Positions 1 to 8,405 of a DNA stretch of 64,000 nucleotides are shown here, piece by piece (positions within the stretch are counted from its first letter, which is position 1; the number at the start of each line of letters is the position of its first letter). The stretch is from Microlunatus speluncae. GTDB taxonomy: Bacteria > Actinomycetota > Actinomycetes > Propionibacteriales > Propionibacteriaceae. Location: NCBI RefSeq assembly GCF_009299835.1, contig NZ_VKCZ01000003.1, positions 434,001 through 498,000 on the forward strand, read 5' to 3'. The notes under the pieces are model-generated. The model saw only the letters and a program-made list of their open reading frames with translations. It had not been told where the DNA came from and did no database searches. The translations under genes and the position numbers were made by a program.

Positions 1-1
1 G

Positions 2-175
2 TTGATCACCGACGTCGACCCGGTCACCGCCCGTAACCTGATCGGGTCGATGAGCAACGAGGTGGTGGTCCGGGACGACCGGATCCGGCGGCTGATCCCC
101 GGTGACCAGCTCGGCTACGACGACGCCGTCCGCGCCGCGCTGATCGACTGCCGGCGGGCCGGCGAGTCCTGGTGA
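2..175 (+). CDS. C-terminal fragment of an NAD(P)-binding SDR/NmrA-like protein (partial)
   Basis: The window opens inside this gene; 57 codons and the TGA stop are present. The visible part contains SNEVVVRDDRIRRLIPG followed by GYDDAVRAAL, which resembles the C-terminal end of NmrA-like or epimerase-like SDR proteins, where a loop of the type NEVVVRDxxIRxxxP precedes a GYDEAVRRAL helix. The Rossmann domain lies outside the window, so cofactor and substrate cannot be judged. The stop overlaps the GTG start of the next gene (GTGA), suggesting translational coupling. The family call rests on recall of the tail motif only. Confidence 0.5.
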   Translation: MITDVDPVTARNLIGSMSNEVVVRDDRIRRLIPGDQLGYDDAVRAALIDCRRAGESW

Positions 176-852
176 TCACCGGCTCGACGGTGCGGGGCGC
201 GACGGGATCCGCCCTGGAGCGGCGACCGACGCTGGCCCGACTGCTGGTGTTGATCGTGCTGGGCGCCGGGATCGCGCTGCTCCAGCTGTCGTTCGCCAGC
301 CCGCCCGGCAGTCCCCGGTTCTATCTGCTGAGCCTGGCGCTGGCCGCGGTCTGGCTGGCCGGCGGGCTGTTGCTCGGGCCGATCAGCTGGCTGCCCGACC
401 GGCCGCGACCGTTCGGCCGGACGATCATCGCGCCGATCATGGTCGGGCTCGGGCTGGCCGCGATCTTCCTGCTCGGTGCCGTGATCGTGCATCGGGTGCC
501 AGTGCTGGACCGGGTGCTGGCCGGCGTCTTCGACTACGCCGACCGGGGCCTGCCGGCCCTGGTGCTCGGGATCACGGTGATCAACGCGGCCGGCGAGGAG
601 CTGTTCTTCCGCGGCGCGCTGTGGCGGCTGGTCCGGGAGCCGTACCGCCTGCTGGCGACGACGCTGCTCTACGCCCTCGCGACCATCGCCACCGGCAATC
701 CGCTGCTGGTCTTCGCGGCCGTGCTGCTCGCCCTGGTCGTCGGTCGGCTGCGGCAGGTGACCGGCGCGGTCATCGCCCCGATCCTGGCTCACGCCGCGTG
801 GTCGGTGACGATGCTGCTCGCCGTACCTCCGTTGACCTCCCCAGGCGGTTAG
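172..852 (+). CDS. CPBP family intramembrane metalloprotease
   Basis: 226-residue integral membrane protein with about six hydrophobic segments. It carries the CPBP/Abi signature: an EExxxR motif at E142-E143...R147 (GEELFFRGAL) and a later His at 207 (ILAHAAWS). These are the presumed zinc ligands or catalytic residues of the family, which includes Rce1-like prenyl proteases and bacteriocin-immunity proteins. The second motif, usually FxxxH, is weak: there is NPLLVF near 176-181 but no following His, so activity is not certain. The GTG start overlaps the upstream stop by 4 nt. The substrate is unknown. Confidence 0.8.
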   Translation: MITGSTVRGATGSALERRPTLARLLVLIVLGAGIALLQLSFASPPGSPRFYLLSLALAAVWLAGGLLLGPISWLPDRPRPFGRTIIAPIMVGLGLAAIFLLGAVIVHRVPVLDRVLAGVFDYADRGLPALVLGITVINAAGEELFFRGALWRLVREPYRLLATTLLYALATIATGNPLLVFAAVLLALVVGRLRQVTGAVIAPILAHAAWSVTMLLAVPPLTSPGG

Positions 853-2648
853 CGCACTGTGACCGGGGCGGCCCAGACGGCCTTGCGGAGCGGGGTGTTC
901 GGCGTCCATTCGGCGCCGCGGTCGCCGAAGGTGAGCACCCGGTTCGGGCCGATCGGCAGCTGGGTTCCGTTGCCCGAGTTGAGATAGTCGACCACGGCGG
1001 GGGCGGACCATGATCGTCCGTTGCCGTCGGGCGAGCTCAAGATCGACTGCCCGGGGCGACCGACGTAGAGCACGAGCCTTCCGTTGCCGAGCAAGATCAG
1101 ATCGGGGAAGACGCCGACCACCGGGAGCCGGTCCGGACCGGCGACCAGCGGCACCGGCGTGCTCCAGGTCGCGCCGTCGTCGGTCGATCGCGCCTGGTAG
1201 AGCGGCTGATAGCTGCCGGTCCTCATGATCGCCAGCATCGATCCGTCGGCCGTCCGCTCGATCGCGGCCTCACAGAGGCACTCGTAGTTCTGCCGGTCGG
1301 GCAGGTCGGCGGCGACCGTGCCGCGCACGGTCCAGTTCTCGCCGCCGTCGGTCGAGGCCAGCAGGATCTGCCGGAACTTCTTGTCCGGGGCGTAGAACCC
1401 GTAGCCGGACTGGAAGAGCGTGCCGTCGGCGTCCTCGATCACCCGGTGCACCAGGACGAAGCCGCCGAGCGGATGGCCGGGCCGGCTGGTCGCGGTCGAG
1501 ATCGGCTTCATCGCGGTCGGCGCGGTCATCCGGCCGGCCCGGTGGGTCCAGGTGTGACCGCCGTCGCTGGACACCGCGGTCGGCACCTCGGCCTGCAGGC
1601 TGCCGGAGTCGTCGATCATGAACGTGTGGTACGACACCGCGAGCAGGTCGCCGCCCTGCAGCCGGCTGAGGTAGAAGGATTGCTCGTCCGGGAAGGGATT
1701 CCGGTCGTCGGCGTTGGTCCAGGTCGCACCATGATCAAGGGACGACGCCATCGCGGTGCCGGTGTCATGGGCGGTGTCGCCGTGCACCGGGTAGGACACC
1801 AGGATCTCTTCGCCGCCGCCCGGCTGCGGCACGCTGACCACGGTGTTCGGCATCTGCATCAGACCCTCGTCGGTCTGGTCGATGATCGTCGGGCGGCCGA
1901 CCCGGAGGGTGGGATGCGGCGGTGCCGGTCGGACACCGGCCCCGTCGTCCACGGCCACGTCGTCGACGAAGATCGTGTCCCCGGAGGTGGCCGTGCCCGC
2001 GGTCGCGAACTGATAGCGGGCGACCGCGGTGACCGGGCTGACGCCGACCGGTCCGGCCGCTCCGACGTAGGACCGCCGGTCGGCCCGGTCGCCGGCGTAG
2101 ACCCGCGCCTCCTGATGCCCCTGCGGCACCTGCATGATCACGGTGCTCCAGGCTCCGGTCGGCACGATGCCGGTCGGGCCGAACGGGGTCCAGCCGAGGC
2201 CGTCGTACCAGGACAGACCGCCGTCGGGGCCGACCCGGAGCTGAAAGACGGGCACCTCGACGCCTGGACGGCGGGCGGTCGTGCCCAGCAGCGAGATCAG
2301 GAAGCCGTTGGGCAACGACTCCGGCCGGAGCGCGACCTTCAGCTCGGCGCCGGCACCGCCGGCCGCGGGGCAGACGATCACGGTCTGGCTGGTGGTCGAG
2401 TCGTCGGCCAGCAGCAACGACTGCCGGCCGCTCTGGGCCTGCTGATCGGTGACCGCTGCGGCCGCTCGGTCGGCCGGCGTCCCGCAGTCGGTCGGCACGG
2501 AGCCGACCGGATCCGCCTCGAAATCGCGTACCGCCGGGGCTGCCTGGGCCGGAGCCGTCGTGAGCAGCGTGGTCACCAGGGCGGCGACGGTGAGACCGAT
2601 GATCATGACGGGATTTCGGGCAGGTCGGCTGCGGGGTGCTGGGGTCAT
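849..2648 (-). CDS. Secreted sialidase-like protein with Asp-box (BNR) repeats
   Basis: 599 residues. The start is ATG 2648 because a strong GAGGAGG ribosome-binding site lies just upstream. The frame stays open to 2816, but that extension is translated REP repeat and is rejected. An N-terminal signal peptide ends near APAQAAPA. A concanavalin-like or jelly-roll region of about 200 residues follows, then a beta-propeller with Asp boxes of the S-x-D-x-G-x-x-W type: SSDGGHTW, STDGGENW and STDDGATW. The fold is that of exo-alpha-sialidases (GH33-like), but I could not place the full Arg triad, so another glycan is possible. It converges on the CPBP gene with a 4-nt overlap. The AraC gene upstream on the same strand may regulate it. 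Confidence 0.8.
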   Translation of the reverse strand: MTPAPRSRPARNPVMIIGLTVAALVTTLLTTAPAQAAPAVRDFEADPVGSVPTDCGTPADRAAAAVTDQQAQSGRQSLLLADDSTTSQTVIVCPAAGGAGAELKVALRPESLPNGFLISLLGTTARRPGVEVPVFQLRVGPDGGLSWYDGLGWTPFGPTGIVPTGAWSTVIMQVPQGHQEARVYAGDRADRRSYVGAAGPVGVSPVTAVARYQFATAGTATSGDTIFVDDVAVDDGAGVRPAPPHPTLRVGRPTIIDQTDEGLMQMPNTVVSVPQPGGGEEILVSYPVHGDTAHDTGTAMASSLDHGATWTNADDRNPFPDEQSFYLSRLQGGDLLAVSYHTFMIDDSGSLQAEVPTAVSSDGGHTWTHRAGRMTAPTAMKPISTATSRPGHPLGGFVLVHRVIEDADGTLFQSGYGFYAPDKKFRQILLASTDGGENWTVRGTVAADLPDRQNYECLCEAAIERTADGSMLAIMRTGSYQPLYQARSTDDGATWSTPVPLVAGPDRLPVVGVFPDLILLGNGRLVLYVGRPGQSILSSPDGNGRSWSAPAVVDYLNSGNGTQLPIGPNRVLTFGDRGAEWTPNTPLRKAVWAAPVTVR

Positions 2649-2686
2649 CGATCCTCCTCGATCGCGATGGACCGGAGCATGCTCGG

Positions 2687-2783
2687 TTTCGTTCCCTGAG
2701 CTTGTCGAAGGGCCGGTCCGATGCACCTGGCTTGCCCCCTTCGACAGGCTCAGGACATGCTTCGACAGGCTCAGGGAACGAAA
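2687..2783. repeat. Class A REP-like inverted repeat, upstream of the sialidase gene
   Basis: The left unit (2687-2712) reads CCCTGAGCTTGTCGAAGGG preceded by TTTCGTT. The right side has two inverted copies of the core, CTTCGACAGGCTCAGG, at about 2739-2754 and 2760-2775, the second completed by GGAACGAAA. One arm is therefore duplicated. It lies 39-135 nt upstream of the sialidase start, probably in its leader or promoter region. Confidence 0.9.
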
Positions 2784-2866
2784 CAGCGGGCTGGGTGCCG
2801 AGCCCAAATCTGCCAAGGTCGGACGCTGGCCGCAAGAACTCGTCCAGCGGTCGCGACAGACCAGGA

Positions 2867-3673
2867 TCAGCGATCCGGCGACGCCGTCTCGGGCTGGCGC
2901 AGCCGGCGCGGCGACTGCCCGGTGACCGCCCGGCAGGCCTTGTTGAATGCCTGCAGATCGGGAATCCCGACGGCCGCGGCGATCGCGCTGATCGACATCG
3001 TGCTGCTCGCCAGCAGCCGGCGGGCATGATCGATCCGCCGCCGGCGGAGGTAGCCGACCACCGACTGGTCTACCTCGGTTGCGAACAGTCGGGCCAGGTG
3101 GTTGGCCGAGATCCCCGCCGCCGCGGCGACCTGCGGCACCGTGAGTGGCTCGGTCAGCCGGGACTCGATGTAGGCCATCGCCGCCATCACGTGATCATGG
3201 GCGGGGCTGGTCGCCCGCCGCGGCGCCGGCCGGTCGGCCAGCCGCAGCAGCACGCCCCAGACGTCGGCCCGGGTCCGCTCCGGCCGGACGGCCGCCGCGG
3301 CGACGGCCGACTCCATCAGGTCGGTGATCACCGGCAGCTCGGCACCGGGCGACATGATCAACTGCAGCCCGCCGCGGGTCGGCGTCCGGCCCTCGACCCG
3401 GAGGTGGGCGTAGAGGTGGGTGGACGGCCCCTGGTAGCGGTAGACGATTGCGGCCGCCGGCGGGACCAGGGACACGGTGCCGGGCGCGACCCGATAGCTC
3501 CGACCGTCCACCTCCAGCTCGGCGTGGTAGCCGTACAGATGCAGTGACCACAGCCGCGGCAACTGGAACCGGTCCTCCAACTGCCGCCGCCCGTGCGTGC
3601 CGCGACCCTGCGCCCAGACCTCGGGCGGCTCGGTCAGGTCGATCTCGACCGCTGGGATCTCGGGCTCCGTCAT
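2867..3673 (-). CDS. AraC family transcriptional regulator
   Basis: 268 residues from ATG 3673; an upstream ATG at 3715 is possible, but the sequence between looks non-conserved. The N-terminal half (about 20-150) is a cupin-like sensor domain with YGYHAELEVDGRSYRVAPG and a run of beta-strand residues. The C-terminal ~100 residues are a double helix-turn-helix: PQVAAAAGISANHLARLF for the first helix pair and AVGIPDLQAFNKACR for the second. Such proteins usually respond to a sugar or related ligand. It sits between the sialidase gene (same strand) and a divergent PhyH dioxygenase gene, so one or both are likely targets. Confidence 0.9.
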   Translation of the reverse strand: MTEPEIPAVEIDLTEPPEVWAQGRGTHGRRQLEDRFQLPRLWSLHLYGYHAELEVDGRSYRVAPGTVSLVPPAAAIVYRYQGPSTHLYAHLRVEGRTPTRGGLQLIMSPGAELPVITDLMESAVAAAAVRPERTRADVWGVLLRLADRPAPRRATSPAHDHVMAAMAYIESRLTEPLTVPQVAAAAGISANHLARLFATEVDQSVVGYLRRRRIDHARRLLASSTMSISAIAAAVGIPDLQAFNKACRAVTGQSPRRLRQPETASPDR

Positions 3674-3727
3674 GCAGGAATTCAACCAGTAATGGCCGCT
3701 TCCGCACCACGACATCGGGGTTCCGGC

Positions 3728-3751
3728 GGCTTAGCGTAGTAAGCGCAGCCG
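3728..3751. promoter_or_regulatory. Dyad in the AraC/PhyH divergent promoter region
   Basis: The 130-nt divergent region contains GCTTA-N6-TAAGC inside a looser GGC...GCC dyad. It is a candidate operator for the AraC protein or for overlapping promoters. It rests on symmetry and position only. Confidence 0.3.
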
Positions 3752-3803
3752 ACCCCTTCTGTTGCTGCGAATCCTTGACCCACGCCCAAGGGAGGACTGT
3801 GCC

Positions 3804-4682
3804 GTGAGTGCACTGGTCGATCGGAAACACTTACTGACTTCGGTGGAAATGGCCCACTTCGTGTCCCACGGAGCCGTCGCGCTGGAGGCGGCCGTGCCGG
3901 ACGCCATGAACCAGCGCGCCATCGAGGTGCTGGACGCCGGCATCCCCGGTTACCCGTACGGGACGCCGCTGGACGAGGCGTTCCCCGTCGGCACCTTCGT
4001 CCGCGAACTGCTCGACCTGCCGGCCGTCGCCGGGGCGGTGCAGAGCCTGGTCGGGCCCGGCCCGGTGATCGACCACCACGCGGTGCACGTCCGTCCGCCG
4101 CGCGGCGGCGAGGCGCAGAACATGCATGGCGACGCGATCCTGGACACCCGGACGGACTCGTTCGACGTGCAGCTCATGTACTACCCGCGCGACGTCACGC
4201 TGGAGCAGGGCGGCACGCTCAGCGTCCCCGGCACCCATCTGCGCAAGATCAACCAGACCGGCATCGGCCGCTATCAGAACCTGGCCGGCCAGACCCGGCT
4301 GACCTGTCCGGCCGGCACGGTCGTCTTCCTGCACCACGGCATCTGGCACGGCGGCCGGCGCAACGACTCCGACGTGCCGCGCTACATGTTCAAGATCAGG
4401 TTCAACCCGACAGTGCGGCAGCTCCGGCTCTGGAACACCGACGACATCGACGACCCGCAGGTGCTCAAGGAGCTGACCACGAGCTTCGGTTGGAGCTCGG
4501 CCAACGAGGGTCGGCTGGAGCTGGTCAACCGGGCCAAGCTGTGGCGGGTGATCACCGGCAACGCCGAATTCGACATCGACTACTACCTGACCCGGGAGCA
4601 GTTGCGGCCGCAGTTCGTCGCACCGGGAGCCAGCGACGTGCGGCTCGGCTCGAGCCATCGCGCCGGCGGCTGGCATTTCTGA
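3804..4682 (+). CDS. Phytanoyl-CoA dioxygenase (PhyH) family protein
   Basis: 292 residues from GTG 3804, chosen because GGGAGGA lies 8 nt upstream. It is an Fe(II)/2-oxoglutarate-dependent oxygenase of the PhyH superfamily: HxD at H108/D110 (NMHGDAIL) and the distal His at 182 (HHGIWHGG) are in place. A following Arg-rich stretch (VPRYMFKIRF) could bind the 2-oxoglutarate carboxylate. Bacterial relatives hydroxylate varied small molecules, so the substrate cannot be stated. It is divergent from the AraC gene and followed after 21 nt by a small conserved-looking gene, suggesting a two-gene operon in a carbohydrate-related setting. Confidence 0.85.
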   Translation: MSALVDRKHLLTSVEMAHFVSHGAVALEAAVPDAMNQRAIEVLDAGIPGYPYGTPLDEAFPVGTFVRELLDLPAVAGAVQSLVGPGPVIDHHAVHVRPPRGGEAQNMHGDAILDTRTDSFDVQLMYYPRDVTLEQGGTLSVPGTHLRKINQTGIGRYQNLAGQTRLTCPAGTVVFLHHGIWHGGRRNDSDVPRYMFKIRFNPTVRQLRLWNTDDIDDPQVLKELTTSFGWSSANEGRLELVNRAKLWRVITGNAEFDIDYYLTREQLRPQFVAPGASDVRLGSSHRAGGWHF

Positions 4683-4703
4683 TCAAGGAACGAGGAGACT
4701 GCC

Positions 4704-5030
4704 ATGACGACCACCACCATCGAAGAAGCCTTCGCCGCCACCCCGGCCCAGCCCAACCTGCGCCAGCAGGTGCTGATCTTGTATCTCGGCACCTCGGCGC
4801 TGGATTCCAACGTGATCGCCTGGACCCGCTACGACGGCACCGGCCGGTCCAAGCCGACCATGGGCGACAGCGATGAGCCGCCCTACAAGACCGGCCTCGA
4901 CGCCCTGATCGACGGCTGGCGCCTGCTCCAGCTGTCCCAGCTGCAGTCACACCAGCCCGGCCACGAGTACGACGTGGCCTACCTGCCGTACGAGTTCGTG
5001 TTCGAGCGGATTGTCGACATCTCCGCCTGA
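4704..5030 (+). CDS. Small conserved-looking protein of unknown function downstream of PhyH
   Basis: 108 residues; ATG 4704 is preceded by GAGGAG. I recognise no domain. There is no signal peptide or membrane segment. It is rich in aromatic and acidic residues, with blocks such as VLILYLGTSALDSNVIAWTR and HEYDVAYLPYEFVFERIVD. The phrase LDALIDGWRLLQLSQLQ looks like an amphipathic helix. Codon use matches its neighbour and the gap to the PhyH gene is short, so it is probably co-expressed, perhaps as a partner or accessory to the dioxygenase (inference). Confidence 0.65.
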   Translation: MTTTTIEEAFAATPAQPNLRQQVLILYLGTSALDSNVIAWTRYDGTGRSKPTMGDSDEPPYKTGLDALIDGWRLLQLSQLQSHQPGHEYDVAYLPYEFVFERIVDISA

Positions 5031-5151
5031 GACCCCAGCAGTACGCAGTACGAGCCGGTCGGGATGATCACGCGGGCGAACCCCCGCGGCATCCCGGCCG
5101 GCTCGACCGCGTCCCCACCCCGTCCCGCGGCTTGTCGAAGGTCCGACACTT

Positions 5152-5360
5152 CGTTCCCTGAGCCCGGACCTACCGATGATCTTGGTCGTGGTGTCGCGAC
5201 CTCTGTTCGGGCCGGCGGATGTTCGTTCCCTGAGCTTGTCGAAGGGCACCCAGCTGGCTGCCCTTCGACAGGCTCAGGGAACGAACACCCGGCCGCACAG
5301 CCCGGACCGAAGTCACGGCACCACGGATCCAAGATCATCGGTGGATCCGGGCTGAGCCTG
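5152..5360. repeat. Class A nested long inverted repeat (~200 bp)
   Basis: This fills most of the 350-nt gap between two convergent genes. The centre (5222-5286) is a pair of inverted REP-like units, CCCTGAGCTTGTCGAAGGG and its complement with GCCTG. Outside them, further arms pair imperfectly: 5158-5190, including CCGATGATCTTGG, matches 5315-5352, which contains CCAAGATCATCGG. The whole region can form one long imperfect hairpin. No gene is visible in it. Confidence 0.85.
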
Positions 5361-5380
5361 GCGAAGGGCAGGCCCTGTGA

Positions 5381-6052
5381 TCACAAACCCGCCCCGGGTG
5401 ACGTCCACCGCTCGGTGAAGAGCTCCCAGCCGGGTCGCGGCTCCGCCAGCGGTGCGCCGCCCGGCGCACGGAGCCCGTCGACGGCGATGCTGATCAACCT
5501 CCGGCGCGCGTGCTCGGCCGCCTCGACCAGCTCGGCCCGGCCCTGCCGGCCGATCGTCTCGACCAGCGGTGACCGCCCCAGTTGCTCGATCAGCAGCGCG
5601 ACGTCGACCGCGCCGACGTCGGCGCGCAGCACCCCGGCCTGGTGCGCCCGGCGGACGAGCTCTTCGGCGGCGTCGTCGCCGCGGGTGCTCAGTTCATTCA
5701 TCTCCGCGGTGACCTCGATGGTGCCGGCGATGGCGCCGAAGGCTCCCGTGCCGGCGAGCACCGCCTGCTCGATGTAGTGCGCCAGGCCGTCCCACAGATC
5801 GTCGTGACCGAGCCCCTCCTCGGCGGCACGGAGATAGTCGGTCAGGGTGATGGTGCAGAGGTGCTGGAAGAGCTGCTCCTTGGTGCGATATCGCCGATAC
5901 AGAGTGCCGACCCCGACGCCGGCCCGGGCCGCGATCGCCGCCACGGAGGCATGCGCACCGTCCTCGTCGACAACCGCCCGGGCCGCGTGCAGCAGCGCCC
6001 GGTTGTTGCGTTCGACCTCGTCCCGGCGCGCGGCTTTCCGGCGGTTCTCCAT
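5381..6052 (-). CDS. TetR/AcrR family transcriptional regulator
   Basis: 223 residues. The N-terminal helix-turn-helix is typical: AIAARAGVGVGTLYRRYRTKEQLFQHL at about residues 39-65, followed by a helical ligand-binding domain of ordinary length. The start is ATG 6052. It is divergent from an NTF2-like gene; the 86-nt region between them holds two inverted repeats sharing the GCGGA half-site, which look like its operators. The likely role is autorepression plus control of the NTF2-like gene. Ligand unknown. Confidence 0.92.
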   Translation of the reverse strand: MENRRKAARRDEVERNNRALLHAARAVVDEDGAHASVAAIAARAGVGVGTLYRRYRTKEQLFQHLCTITLTDYLRAAEEGLGHDDLWDGLAHYIEQAVLAGTGAFGAIAGTIEVTAEMNELSTRGDDAAEELVRRAHQAGVLRADVGAVDVALLIEQLGRSPLVETIGRQGRAELVEAAEHARRRLISIAVDGLRAPGGAPLAEPRPGWELFTERWTSPGAGL

Positions 6053-6063
6053 CAGCGGACACT

Positions 6064-6118
6064 ATTGCGGAATGGAACACTCCGCAATATTCTGGCTGCG
6101 CGGAGTAAATCGCTCCGC
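6064..6118. promoter_or_regulatory. Two tandem candidate TetR operators
   Basis: Site 1 is ATTGCGGA (6064-6071) and TCCGCAAT (6081-6088), a perfect 8-bp inverted repeat with a 9-nt spacer. Site 2 is GCGGAG (6100-6105) and CTCCGC (6113-6118), with a 7-nt spacer and a partly matching flank. Both share the GCGGA half-site and lie between the divergent TetR and NTF2-like genes. Confidence 0.65.
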
Positions 6119-6138
6119 ACAATAGGAAAGTGATCGAG

Positions 6139-6531
6139 ATGGATCAGGATCAGGGCAAGCTGCACCGACTCGTCGAGGAGTTGCAGGCGGCGCAATTCGA
6201 TGTCGAGCCGTTCCTCGCGCTGCACACCGAGGACGCGATCATCGTGAACTTCGGCGGTCGGCGCGTGGCCGGGCGGGATGAGCTCGGGCGGGCGATGGCG
6301 GCCGGGCTCGCGTCACCGTTGGCTCAGGTGATCACGACCGCGGAGGTCGACGACATCCGCTTCCTCCGTCCCGATGTCGCGATCATCAGCTGCACCAAGC
6401 ACATCTCCGACGAGCGTGACACCGCGGAGCCCTCCTTCGCCACCACCGGCCGCCTCACCTACGTGGCGGTCGAAGAGGCCGGAGCCTGGCGAGTCGCCCT
6501 CGCCCAGACCACCCCGGTCGCCGGCTCCTGA
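6139..6531 (+). CDS. NTF2-like (SgcJ/DUF4440-type) small protein
   Basis: 130 residues from ATG 6139; AGGAAAG 8 nt upstream supports this start over GTG 6130, which overlaps the ribosome-binding site. The pattern is that of SnoaL-like/DUF4440 cone-shaped folds: an N-terminal helix, FLALHTEDAIIVNFGGRRVA, a GRDELGRAM helix, then beta strands ending in WRVALAQTTPV. Such proteins are often found in stress or detoxification operons and many lack known enzymatic activity. It is divergent from the TetR gene and probably repressed by it. Confidence 0.75.
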   Translation: MDQDQGKLHRLVEELQAAQFDVEPFLALHTEDAIIVNFGGRRVAGRDELGRAMAAGLASPLAQVITTAEVDDIRFLRPDVAIISCTKHISDERDTAEPSFATTGRLTYVAVEEAGAWRVALAQTTPVAGS

Positions 6532-6579
6532 GCTGGACAGCCCGAGCCCGGCGACGGTGGCCGAGCACCCCTCCGTGGG

Positions 6580-6650
6580 TTTCGTTCCCTGAGCTTGTCG
6601 AAGGGCCAGGCGACGACCCGGTTTGCCCTTCGACAGGCTCAGGGAACGGA
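6580..6650. repeat. Class A REP-like inverted repeat pair
   Basis: CCCTGAGCTTGTCGAAGGG with a TTTCGTT flank (6580-6605) faces its inverted partner (6626-6650) across a 20-nt loop. It lies between two convergent genes (stops at 6531 and 6741), where a bidirectional terminator would be expected. Nothing else is seen in this 209-nt gap. Confidence 0.9.
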
Positions 6651-6740
6651 AGGCACTCCTGCGGCCGGTGCCCCGACGACAACGGGGAAGATGCGGCCGG
6701 GAGTACCCGGCGAGATCTTCCCCGATGCCGGCGCTGCTGA

Positions 6741-8378
6741 TCAGAGCTCGACGGGGAGGTGGCCGGGGGCGGCATCGCGGCCGAGCAGCACCTCGGTCAC
6801 GGCGTCCAGGGTTGCCGGGAGGGCGGAGTAGCCGGTGATCAAGGTTCCCGTCGCGGGCAGCACGGAGAGGTCGTACGGGTCGCGGGCGGAGACCACGACG
6901 AGCCGGGGGTTCGCCGCGACCAGGGCGGCGGCAAGGGCCTGCTGCGGAGGGTTTCGCCAGGCCGAGGAGGTCACCAGGACGACCCGGTCGACCGCCACGG
7001 CCAGAGCGACCGCCGCCCCGATCGTCCCGGCGGACGGCTCCGGGCCGGTGATCAACTCCTCGACCCGCACGATGCCCGATTCGGACGCGGAGCGCAGGCC
7101 GGCGGCCAGCCTCGGCACCGCGGCGTCGCCCCAGCCGGTCACCAGCACCGACCCGGCCGCGAGCGGGATCAGTGAGGCGTCGTCCCGGACGATCGTGATC
7201 GCCTCCCGCGCGATGCTCGTAGCGACCGCGCGATGCTCGTCGGACCCGATGATCGACAACTCAGGCCGATCGGGGTCGGGGCCGGTCGCGTACCCCCGGT
7301 CCCATTTCACCGAGAGGATCCGGCGCACGCTGGCGGCGATCCGCTCCTCGCTCAGCCGACCCTCCCGGACCGCCTGGAGCAGCGCGTCCCGCGCGACTAG
7401 CGGCTGCGGCGGATCGAGCAGATGATCGATGCCCGCCTCGATCGCCCGCACGGCGACCTCGCCGTCGGGATAGCGGGTCCGGACGCCCTGCATGTCCAGG
7501 GCGTCGGTCGTGATCACTCCCTGGTAGCCCAGCTCATCCCGCAGCAGCCCGGTGATCACCGGCCGGCTCAGCGTCGCCGGATCACCGGACGGATCGAAAG
7601 CGGGGAAGGACAGATGGGCCGACATGACCAGGTCGACCCCGGCGGCGATCGCGGCCCGGAACGGCGGGGCATCGACCCGCTCCCAGGTCGCGCGATCATG
7701 AGTGATCACCGGCAGGTCGCTGTGTGAGTCGACCGCCGAGTCGCCGTGGCCGGGGAAGTGCTTGACCGAGGCGGAGATCCCGGCGTCCTGCTGCAGCCCG
7801 TGGATCGACGCGACGACGTGCTCCGACACTCGGTCCGGATCGGAGCCGAACGAGCGCACCCCGATCACCGGGTTGGCCGGATTGACGTTGACGTCGCCGT
7901 CGGGTGCGTAGTCGGCGTTGATCCCGACCGCCCGCAACTCCCGCCCGGTGATCCGGTAACAGTCCCGGCTGCGGCCCGCGTCCCCGGCGATGGCGCCGAG
8001 CGCCATCGCGCCCGGGAACTGGGTCACCGGCTCCTTCAGCCGGACCACGATCCCGTTCTCCTGATCGGTCGCGATCATCAGCCCGATCTGTGGACCATGA
8101 TCATCGAGCGCGATCCGTTGCAGCCCTGCGCTGAGCTCGGCGGTCTGCTCCGGCCGGTCGACGTTGCCGGACCAGGCGAAATAGATCACGCCTCCCGGCT
8201 GCAGGGTCTTGATCACCTCCGCCGGGGTGTCGACCCCGAACCGCTCCCGGTTCTCCGGCGCCGCCGTGTCGACGGTCGCCCCGGTCACGTAGGGCACCAG
8301 CAACTGGCCGACCAACTGCTCCAGCGACAGCCGCCCGAGCACGCCGTCGATCCACTGATTCTTCGCCGTCTCCGCCAC
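6741..8378 (-). CDS. Glycoside hydrolase family 3, beta-N-acetylhexosaminidase (NagZ-like)
   Basis: 545 residues. The GH3 N-terminal TIM barrel carries the N-acetylglucosaminidase signature KHFPGHGD at 206-213 with DSHSDLP at 217-223; the Asp-His dyad there acts as general acid/base in NagZ enzymes. The catalytic Asp nucleophile is in TTDALDMQGV (D292). A C-terminal Rossmann-like extension of about 150 residues follows, so it is longer than E. coli NagZ and nearer to Gram-positive forms. No signal peptide is seen, suggesting a cytoplasmic role in cell-wall or chitin fragment recycling. It is 27 nt downstream of the iron-lipoprotein gene on the same strand. Confidence 0.88.
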   Translation of the reverse strand: MAETAKNQWIDGVLGRLSLEQLVGQLLVPYVTGATVDTAAPENRERFGVDTPAEVIKTLQPGGVIYFAWSGNVDRPEQTAELSAGLQRIALDDHGPQIGLMIATDQENGIVVRLKEPVTQFPGAMALGAIAGDAGRSRDCYRITGRELRAVGINADYAPDGDVNVNPANPVIGVRSFGSDPDRVSEHVVASIHGLQQDAGISASVKHFPGHGDSAVDSHSDLPVITHDRATWERVDAPPFRAAIAAGVDLVMSAHLSFPAFDPSGDPATLSRPVITGLLRDELGYQGVITTDALDMQGVRTRYPDGEVAVRAIEAGIDHLLDPPQPLVARDALLQAVREGRLSEERIAASVRRILSVKWDRGYATGPDPDRPELSIIGSDEHRAVATSIAREAITIVRDDASLIPLAAGSVLVTGWGDAAVPRLAAGLRSASESGIVRVEELITGPEPSAGTIGAAVALAVAVDRVVLVTSSAWRNPPQQALAAALVAANPRLVVVSARDPYDLSVLPATGTLITGYSALPATLDAVTEVLLGRDAAPGHLPVEL

Positions 8379-8405
8379 CCGCGCGACCCTAACTCAACCG
8401 GATCG

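Noticed and set aside
2649-2816. N-terminal extension of the sialidase gene
   Set aside because: It is translated REP repeat (SLSLSKHVLSLSKG); a strong ribosome-binding site and signal peptide support ATG 2648.
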